Below, piece after piece: positions 6,586 through 10,425 of a stretch of DNA of 10,425 nt (the first letter of the stretch is position 1; every line of letters begins with the position of its first letter). The stretch comes from DATAWZ01 sp036266975 (lineage in GTDB: Bacteria > Actinomycetota > Thermoleophilia > Solirubrobacterales > Solirubrobacteraceae): positions 1 to 10,425 of the forward strand of contig DATAWZ010000005.1 of NCBI GenBank assembly GCA_036266975.1, given 5' to 3'. The position numbers were made by a program, and so were the translations under genes. Below the pieces are notes generated by a model. It did not search any database, was not told where the DNA came from, and worked only from the letters and a program-made list of their open reading frames with translations.

Positions 6586-7181
6586 CCCGGAAGCGCCGAA
6601 TCCGGCAGGACCGGCGCGAGCTGCACCTGGTCGAGCAGCCACTGATGCAGCCGCCGCTCGCCGCTGAGCTCGGGGTGGAAGGCGACGACGAGGATCCGCC
6701 GCTGGCGGGCCGCGACGGCGTGCCCGTCGACCGTGCCGAGGACCTCGACGTCGGTCCCGTGCTCGGCGATCCAGGGAGCGCGGATGAACACCGCGTGCAC
6801 CGGCCCGCCCGCGATGCCGGCGAGCTCGACGTCGGTCTCGAAGCTGCGCGACTGGCGGCCGAAGGCGTTGCGCTCGGCGCGGATGTCCATCGCCCCCAGG
6901 TGCTCGCGGTCGAGCATGATCAGGCCCGCGCACGTCCCGAGCACGGGCGTGCCGGCGGCGATCAGCTCGCGGAGCGGCCCGGCGAGCCGCTCGCGCTCGA
7001 TCCCCAGCGACATCGTCGTGCTCTCGCCTCCGGGCAGCACGAGCGCCTCCAGGCCGAGCAGATCCTCCCGCGTGCGCACCAGCCGCGGGCGGGCGCCCAG
7101 CGAGTCCAGCGTGCGCTCGTGGGCCTCGAAGTCGCCCTGCAGCGCGAGCACGCCGACGAGCGGGCCCTCCGGGGCGCTCAC
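6582..7181 (-). CDS. pdxT: Pyridoxal 5'-phosphate synthase, glutaminase subunit PdxT
   Basis: PdxT hydrolyses glutamine and passes ammonia to PdxS in the DXP-independent PLP synthase complex (12 + 12 subunits in studied relatives). The 199-residue sequence shows the class I amidotransferase features: LVGVLALQGDF at the N terminus, LPGGEST (49-55), the nucleophile elbow GTCAG with Cys84, and the His/Glu pair in FHPEL (H169, E171). The preferred GTG at 7181 overlaps the pdxS TGA as GTGA; a second GTG directly before it (7184) is also possible. There is no independent ribosome binding site, so translation is probably coupled to pdxS. The tail after FHPEL is about 28 residues, normal for the family. 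The TAG stop overlaps the TAA of the convergent membrane regulator gene, leaving no room for a terminator between them. Confidence 0.96.
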   Translation of the reverse strand: MSAPEGPLVGVLALQGDFEAHERTLDSLGARPRLVRTREDLLGLEALVLPGGESTTMSLGIERERLAGPLRELIAAGTPVLGTCAGLIMLDREHLGAMDIRAERNAFGRQSRSFETDVELAGIAGGPVHAVFIRAPWIAEHGTDVEVLGTVDGHAVAARQRRILVVAFHPELSGERRLHQWLLDQVQLAPVLPDSALPG

Positions 7182-8062
7182 CACCCGCGGTGGGCGAGAA
7201 GCTTGCCCTCCTCGAGCTTGGCCGACTCGAGGCTGACCATCGCGCTGCCCAGGCCGCGGGAGGCCTCGGCGATCCGCTCGGGGTCATGGAAGTGCGTCGT
7301 GGCCTGCACGATCGCCCGCGCGCGCGCGGTCGGATGCTCGGACTTGAAGACACCGGACCCGACGAAGACTCCCTGCGCGCCGAGCTGCATGACCAGCGAG
7401 GTGTCGGCGGGCGTGGCGATGCCCCCGGCGCAGAAGAGCACGACGGGCAGCCGTCCCTCGGCGGCAACGCCGCGCACGAGATCCAGCGGCGCGCCGAGCG
7501 CCTTGGCCGCCGCGGGCAGCTCGCCCGGAGCGAGCTGGGTCAGACGACGGATCTCCGCGGTGATCGAGCGCAGGTGACGGACGGCCTCGACGATGTCGCC
7601 GGTGCCCGCCTCGCCCTTGGAGCGGATCATCGCCGCCCCCTCGGAGATGCGTCGCAGCGCCTCGCCGAGGTCGGTCGCGCCGCATACGAACGGCACCTTG
7701 AACGCCCACTTGTCGATGTGGTTGACCTCGTCGGCGGGCGTGAGCACCTCGGACTCGTCGATGTAGTCGACGTCGAGCGCCTGCAGCACCTGGGCTTCGG
7801 CGAAGTGCCCGATCCGCGCCTTGGCCATCACCGGGATGCTGACCGCCTGCTGGATCGCGGTGATCATGTCCGGGTCGGACATTCGCGCGACCCCGCCGTC
7901 GCGGCGGATGTCGGCCGGCACCCGCTCGAGGGCCATGACCGCGGCGGCGCCCGCCTCCTCGGCCACGCGCGCCTGCTCGGCGGTGACGACGTCCATGATC
8001 ACGCCGCCTTTGAGCATCTCGGCGAGCCCGCTCTTGACGCGGAACGTGGCTTCCTCGTGCAT
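7178..8062 (-). CDS. pdxS: Pyridoxal 5'-phosphate synthase, synthase subunit PdxS
   Basis: PdxS builds PLP from ribose 5-phosphate (or ribulose 5-phosphate), glyceraldehyde 3-phosphate and ammonia delivered by PdxT. It is a (beta/alpha)8 barrel of 294 residues, the usual length. The key residues fall at the same numbers as in the Bacillus subtilis enzyme: Asp24 in GGVIMDV, Lys81 in VMAKARIGH (first covalent intermediate) and Lys149 in RSKGEAGTG (second lysine of the swinging pair). The signatures ALERVPADIR, YIDESEVLTPADE, GGIATPADTSLVMQLGAQG and GVFVGSGVFKSEHP are present. The ATG at 8062 gives the expected N terminus. No spaced Shine-Dalgarno is seen, and a TACACT seven bases before the ATG could be a -10 box for a leaderless message. 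It lies downstream of the RpiR-type gene on the same strand, separated by the tandem hairpin repeats. Confidence 0.97.
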   Translation of the reverse strand: MHEEATFRVKSGLAEMLKGGVIMDVVTAEQARVAEEAGAAAVMALERVPADIRRDGGVARMSDPDMITAIQQAVSIPVMAKARIGHFAEAQVLQALDVDYIDESEVLTPADEVNHIDKWAFKVPFVCGATDLGEALRRISEGAAMIRSKGEAGTGDIVEAVRHLRSITAEIRRLTQLAPGELPAAAKALGAPLDLVRGVAAEGRLPVVLFCAGGIATPADTSLVMQLGAQGVFVGSGVFKSEHPTARARAIVQATTHFHDPERIAEASRGLGSAMVSLESAKLEEGKLLAHRGW

Positions 8063-8075
8063 TCCCCGGAGTGTA
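8063..8075 (-). promoter_or_regulatory. pdxS: Possible -10 box for a leaderless pdxS transcript
   Basis: On the minus strand TACACT (a TAnnnT hexamer) ends 7 bases before the pdxS ATG, the spacing expected if transcription begins at or near the A of the start codon. No good -35 box is present 16-18 bases upstream, which falls in the GC-rich repeat. It is a suggestion only. Confidence 0.3.
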
Positions 8076-8077
8076 TC

Positions 8078-8186
8078 TGCGGTCGGTCGCGCCCCGGGGG
8101 GGCGCTCCGTCAGTGCGGTCGGTCACGCCCCCGGGGGGGCGCTCCGTCAGCCGGGTGGATCGCGCGCCCGGGGGCGGCTACTTCAG
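8078..8186. repeat. Tandem 36-37 bp repeats, each forming a GC hairpin
   Basis: Copy 1 (8078-8113, 36 bp) and copy 2 (8114-8150, 37 bp) are almost identical. Each runs from TGCGGTCGGTC to GCTCCGTCAG around a C-run/G-run palindrome (copy 1 stem GCGCCCC/GGGGCGC, 8089-8105; copy 2 stem CGCCCCC/GGGGGCG). A third, degenerate copy (8151-8186) matches copy 1 at about 25 of 36 positions, keeps a CGCCC/GGGCG hairpin and contains the last codons and stop of the RpiR-type gene. The array fills the gap between that gene and pdxS. It may terminate or attenuate read-through, act as an mRNA-stabilising hairpin, or be a REP-like element. No U-run follows the hairpins. Confidence 0.8.
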
Positions 8187-9155
8187 GCGGAAGGCCTTGA
8201 TGCGGTCCTCGTACTGCGCGCTGTCGCGGGAGTACACGCCGTAGGCGAGGCCCTGGATGATCGACAGCAGCGCGGTGTGTGAGCGCACGTAGGCGGGGCT
8301 GTTGGAGGAGTAGTACAGGCGCAGGTGGGCCAGCTTGGCCACCTCGGAGAGCGTCGCGTCGGTGATCGCCGCGGTGCGCGCCTTGCGGTGGCGGGCGAGC
8401 TTCATCGCGCGCACGACCAGCGGGTGCGGGCGCCCGGCGGACAGCCCGATCACCAGCGTGCGGTCGTCGATGCGCCCGAGCCGGCCGAGCGCCTCCTGGG
8501 AGGGGCTCGCGACGACCTCGACGCGCAGGTCGAGCAGCATGAGCAGGTGGCGCAGGTAGCTGGCGAAGAAGGCCATCTGGTCGGTCCCGGCGACCAGCAC
8601 CTTGTCGGCCGAGGCGATCGCCTCCACCAGCGCCTCCACGGTCGAGCGCGAGAGCTTGCGGGCGGTGTCCTCGACGTTGAGATGGTCGGCGGCGATCGCG
8701 GTTTCGAACTCGTTCTGATCGAGCGAGAACAGCGGCGCCGAGCCGCCGGCGATTCCCGGGCGGGCGTGGATGCGCCGGTACTCCTCGCGGGCGGCGGCCT
8801 GGAGCTCGGGGAAGCCCTCGAAGCCGAGCGCCTGGGAGAAGCGCACGACGGTCGAGCTCGAGGTGTTCGCCCGGCGGGCGAGCTCCTCGGCGGTCTGGAA
8901 GGCGGCCTCGTCGAGGTGGTCGACGATGTACTGGGCGACGTCCTTCTGGGAGCGCGAGCACTCCTCGAAGCGCGCCTGGATGTAGCTGGACAGGCTCTGG
9001 TGGTCGGCGGCGCCCTCGGTGGGCGCGACGGCGGTGGCTCCCACGCTGGCGGCGGTGGCCGCCCGGGCGGGGGTGCTGCGGGGATGCTCGCCGCGCGTGC
9101 GACCCGGGCGCAGCTCGCCCGTGGTGGGACGCTCGGTCTCAGTGGCTCGCTTCAT
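8178..9155 (-). CDS. RpiR/MurR-family transcriptional regulator (HTH plus SIS domain)
   Basis: A DNA-binding regulator that senses a sugar phosphate through its SIS domain. The 325-residue product has a low-complexity Ala/Thr/Arg-rich N terminus (1-52), an RpiR-type helix-turn-helix domain (about 54-130; SLSSYIQARFEECSRSQKDV, then TAEELARRANTSSSTVVRFS with the recognition helix near 98-110) and a SIS domain (about 185-310; KVLVAGTDQMAFFASYLRHL, then LVIGLSAGRPHPLVVRAMKL). The frame is open upstream to 9251, but the ATG at 9155 is chosen because the 32 upstream residues look non-coding. There is no clear ribosome binding site, and AATAGT seven bases before the ATG may be a -10 box for a leaderless message. 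A 25-bp imperfect palindrome about 50 bases upstream is a candidate operator. The target genes are unknown; pdxS and pdxT directly downstream are obvious candidates. The stop lies inside the third hairpin repeat. Confidence 0.9.
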   Translation of the reverse strand: MKRATETERPTTGELRPGRTRGEHPRSTPARAATAASVGATAVAPTEGAADHQSLSSYIQARFEECSRSQKDVAQYIVDHLDEAAFQTAEELARRANTSSSTVVRFSQALGFEGFPELQAAAREEYRRIHARPGIAGGSAPLFSLDQNEFETAIAADHLNVEDTARKLSRSTVEALVEAIASADKVLVAGTDQMAFFASYLRHLLMLLDLRVEVVASPSQEALGRLGRIDDRTLVIGLSAGRPHPLVVRAMKLARHRKARTAAITDATLSEVAKLAHLRLYYSSNSPAYVRSHTALLSIIQGLAYGVYSRDSAQYEDRIKAFRLK

Positions 9156-9203
9156 CGGCGCCACTATTCGACGCCGGCCAGCCCGGATCCTCCAATGACG
9201 CGC

Positions 9204-9228
9204 ATCACTCGCCGGACCGGTGGGTGAT
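9204..9228. promoter_or_regulatory. 25-bp imperfect palindrome, candidate operator upstream of the RpiR-type gene
   Basis: ATCACTCGCCGG, a single A, then CCGGTGGGTGAT: 10 of 12 positions are complementary around a centre at 9216. It lies about 50 bp upstream of the regulator's start codon, a usual place for an autoregulatory site. No footprint or second copy is seen in the window. Confidence 0.4.
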
Positions 9229-9350
9229 CCGGACGGCGCGCACGCTCGCAACGGGATCAGCCGCCCTCCCCTCGCAAGGCGCCCGGGTTACTGCTCTGGG
9301 CCCACCACGCGCTGACCGGTTTCCGCTCTCCCACCCCGACGCCCGCCGCG

Positions 9351-9486
9351 CAGATCGCCATCGTGGGTGCGGGTGTGTCCGGCCTCGTCGCCGCTCACCG
9401 CTCGCACGAGCGGCACGAGATCAGCGTGTTCGAGGCGGCTCCCACGCCGCCACGCACGGGTCGACACCGACTTCATCGTGCTCGTG
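9351..9486 (+). pseudogene. Decayed N terminus of an FAD-dependent amine-oxidase-like oxidoreductase
   Basis: Frame 3 from 9351 reads QIAIVGAGVSGLVAAHRSHE and continues to ISVFEA: a dinucleotide-binding beta-alpha-beta unit with GAGVSG and the ribose-binding Glu (codon 9432) 17 codons after the last Gly of the motif. It then turns into nonsense and stops at a TAA near 9530. The next expected block of this family (the xxHxVDTGFIVFN strand) is recognisable in frame 1 from about 9445 as RRHARVDTDFIV. The part that normally lies between them (GGHTxTV) is missing, so an internal deletion with frame change has occurred, and no C-terminal part follows. The family assignment rests on two motifs. The 120 bases before it (9229-9350) hold no feature I can support; frame 3 is open there but lacks conserved sequence. 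The fragment is probably a relic, left beside an intact promoter for the next gene. Confidence 0.6.
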
Positions 9487-9548
9487 ACCGGCACGGTCGC
9501 CTCGCGCAGCTCCATTGGACCGCAGGATAAGCGGGAGCCCGGCGTGGG

Positions 9549-9578
9549 TTGACGCGCGTACCGACGCGGTGTTAGAAA
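9549..9578 (+). promoter_or_regulatory. Sigma-70-type promoter for the six-span membrane protein gene
   Basis: TTGACG (9549-9554, 5/6 to TTGACA) and TAGAAA (9573-9578, 4/6 to TATAAT) are separated by 18 bases. Transcription would begin near 9585, giving a leader of about 30 bases with a strong ribosome binding site. It is the best conventional promoter in the window. Confidence 0.55.
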
Positions 9579-9595
9579 CCGCCCGGCCGGGATCC

Positions 9596-9605
9596 GGGAG
9601 GAGGA
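9596..9605 (+). promoter_or_regulatory. Strong ribosome binding site deciding the GTG start at 9614
   Basis: GGGAGGAGGA ends 8 bases before the GTG at 9614. It rules out the longer frame that begins with ATG at 9515, which would also run through the promoter. Confidence 0.75.
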
Positions 9606-9613
9606 CCCAAGTC

Positions 9614-10324
9614 GTGGAACGGCGTGTTCAGCTCATATGTGCGTGGTGCGGGCCGGTCTTCCTGATCCTGTTCATGGTCGGCTACTGGTTCGTCGCCGGC
9701 CTGCTGCCGCCGCCCTCGGCCAACGACAGCGCCCAGCACATCGCGCTGTTCTACCGCGACCATCAGAACCAGATCCGCGCGGGGATGACGATCTGCCTGT
9801 GCGCGGCGCCGTTCATGGTGCCGTTCGTGGCGCTGATCACCTACCAGCTGATCCGCAGCAACCCCAAGCTCGCGCCGTTCGCCTACACCCAGCTCGCCTG
9901 CGGGCTGTTCGTCGTGATGATCTTCACCGGCATGACGATCCTCGTCTCGGTCGCCGCGTTCCGCCCGGACCGCTCGCCGGCGGTGACGCAGGGCCTGAAC
10001 GACCTGGCGTGGACGATCTTCGTGTGGCCGTTCTCGTTCGTGCTGGGCGAGTACGTGCCCGTCGCGCTCGCGGTGCTCATGGACACCAGCGATGACCCCG
10101 TCTACCCGAAGTGGGTCGGATGGTTCGAGCTCGCGATGGCCGCCCTGTTCCTGCCCGCCGCCCCGATGATCTTCTACCACAGCGGCGCGTTCTCCTGGGA
10201 GGGGTTCTGGCCCTTCTGGCTGGGCTTCGCGGCCTTCGCCGGATGGTTCTGGGTGATGTTCGCGATGATGCTGCGCGCGATCAACCGTCAGCCGAGGGAA
10301 CCGGCCGTCGAGAGCACCGCCTAG
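9614..10324 (+). CDS. Six-span integral membrane protein, function unknown
   Basis: A 236-residue hydrophobic protein beginning VERRVQLICAWCGPVFLILF. Membrane spans are readable at about 7-31, 57-80, 90-115, 131-155, 167-187 and 199-220. Between spans 1 and 2 is a conserved-looking loop, LPPPSANDSAQHIALFYRDHQNQIRAG, starting with a Pro run. The C terminus (AINRQPREPAVESTA) is short and polar. An even number of spans puts both ends on the same side, probably the cytoplasm. Trp, Phe and Pro are common within the spans (for example FVWPFSFVLGEYVP and FWPFWLGFAAFAGWFWVMF), and there is no obvious transporter or enzyme signature. I do not recognise a named family. The gene has its own promoter and ribosome binding site and no close partner: a pseudogene lies upstream and structured non-coding DNA downstream. 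Translation from the upstream ATG at 9515 is rejected. Confidence 0.8.
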   Translation: MERRVQLICAWCGPVFLILFMVGYWFVAGLLPPPSANDSAQHIALFYRDHQNQIRAGMTICLCAAPFMVPFVALITYQLIRSNPKLAPFAYTQLACGLFVVMIFTGMTILVSVAAFRPDRSPAVTQGLNDLAWTIFVWPFSFVLGEYVPVALAVLMDTSDDPVYPKWVGWFELAMAALFLPAAPMIFYHSGAFSWEGFWPFWLGFAAFAGWFWVMFAMMLRAINRQPREPAVESTA

Positions 10325-10348
10325 TGGTGCCTCCTGTAAATCCGGTCG

Positions 10349-10370
10349 TCGATTCGCGAGCGAAAATCGA
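10349..10370. other. Hairpin 1 downstream of the membrane protein gene
   Basis: TCGATTCGC and GCGAAAATCGA pair around a GA loop, with two unpaired A bases in the right arm. The stretch is clearly less GC-rich than the genes around it. It starts 25 bases after the membrane protein stop and could be part of a terminator or of a structured element. Confidence 0.5.
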
Positions 10371-10386
10371 GCATGGCCAGGACGCA

Positions 10387-10419
10387 GGGGGCCGGAATAG
10401 CAGCGCTATTTCGGCTCCC
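10387..10419 (+). terminator. Hairpin 2: 15-bp stem with 3-base loop, possible terminator
   Basis: The arms 10387-10401 and 10405-10419 (core GCCGGAATAGC-AGC-GCTATTTCGGC) pair over 15 bp with two G-U wobbles if transcribed on the + strand. The same pairs would be C-A mismatches on the minus strand, so the structure favours + strand RNA. No U-run follows within the six remaining bases, so termination is not proven. An ATG at 10373 opens a short frame through the hairpin to the window edge (MARTQGAGIAALFRLPR), which could instead be the start of another gene. Confidence 0.45.
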
Positions 10420-10425
10420 GAGGAC

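Noticed and set aside
4915..7467. 850-residue open frame on the minus strand
   Set aside because: It runs antisense through the membrane regulator gene and out of frame through pdxT and the end of pdxS. Its product is an Arg/Gly/Ala-rich low-complexity chain, as expected for a shadow frame in high-GC DNA.
5805..7577. 590-residue open frame on the plus strand
   Set aside because: It overlaps the real regulator gene in another frame and is antisense to pdxT and pdxS. Composition is typical of a shadow frame.
8078..8186. CRISPR array
   Set aside because: The repeats are directly adjacent with no spacers, there are fewer than three full copies, and no cas gene is near.
9156..9251. 32-residue N-terminal extension of the RpiR-type regulator
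   Set aside because: The extension overlaps the 25-bp palindrome and a -10-like sequence and has the composition of non-coding DNA.
9515..9613. N-terminal extension of the six-span membrane protein from the ATG at 9515
   Set aside because: The extension would be translated through the TTGACG/TAGAAA promoter and has no ribosome binding site, whereas the GTG at 9614 has GGGAGGAGGA at ideal spacing.

Overview
The window is a piece of a very GC-rich bacterial chromosome (third codon positions almost always G or C, frequent GTG starts, several genes without a clear ribosome binding site). This, together with the gene types, fits a high-GC actinobacterium. A Thermoleophilia/Solirubrobacterales-like lineage is my inference from the style of the proteins and cannot be proven here. 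There are ten protein-coding units (one cut by the left edge), one decayed gene remnant, and several structured non-coding stretches. I see no tRNA, rRNA, CRISPR array or transposase.

Layout. (1) Positions 1-390 hold the 3' end of an unrecognised gene, followed on the same strand by a phosphomannomutase/phosphoglucomutase (about 438-1814) and a metallo-beta-lactamase-fold hydrolase (1811-2830) whose GTG start overlaps the mutase stop. (2) On the minus strand, convergent to these, a compact operon runs from a GT4 glycosyltransferase (start near 4892) through an RpiB-type pentose-phosphate isomerase (3187-3630) to a small Cys-rich lipoprotein (2799-3182). The lipoprotein gene runs 32 bases into the hydrolase gene. 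(3) Divergent from the glycosyltransferase is a 554-residue membrane protein (4921-6585) with a degenerate sigma-region-2-like N terminus, an anti-sigma-type zinc finger, one membrane span and a Pro/Thr-rich outer tail. (4) On the minus strand, an RpiR-type regulator (8178-9155) is followed by pdxS (7178-8062) and pdxT (6582-7181), the two subunits of DXP-independent pyridoxal 5'-phosphate synthase. (5) Positions 9156-9613 contain a 25-bp imperfect palindrome, the broken N terminus of an FAD-dependent amine-oxidase-like gene, and a good promoter and ribosome binding site for a six-span membrane protein (9614-10324). The last 100 bases hold two hairpins and run off the window edge.

How the genes may work together. 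Two themes recur: sugar-phosphate handling for envelope glycans (mutase, glycosyltransferase, lipoprotein) and pentose phosphate supply (RpiB, RpiR-type SIS regulator) next to the PLP synthase that consumes ribose 5-phosphate or ribulose 5-phosphate. Most of the window is ordinary housekeeping metabolism. The least ordinary items are the sigma-like/zinc-finger/transmembrane fusion protein, the 36-37 bp tandem hairpin repeats between the regulator and pdxS, the crowded divergent start region around 4820-4935, and the unexplained hairpins at the right edge. I found no clear evidence of a wholly new multi-gene system.
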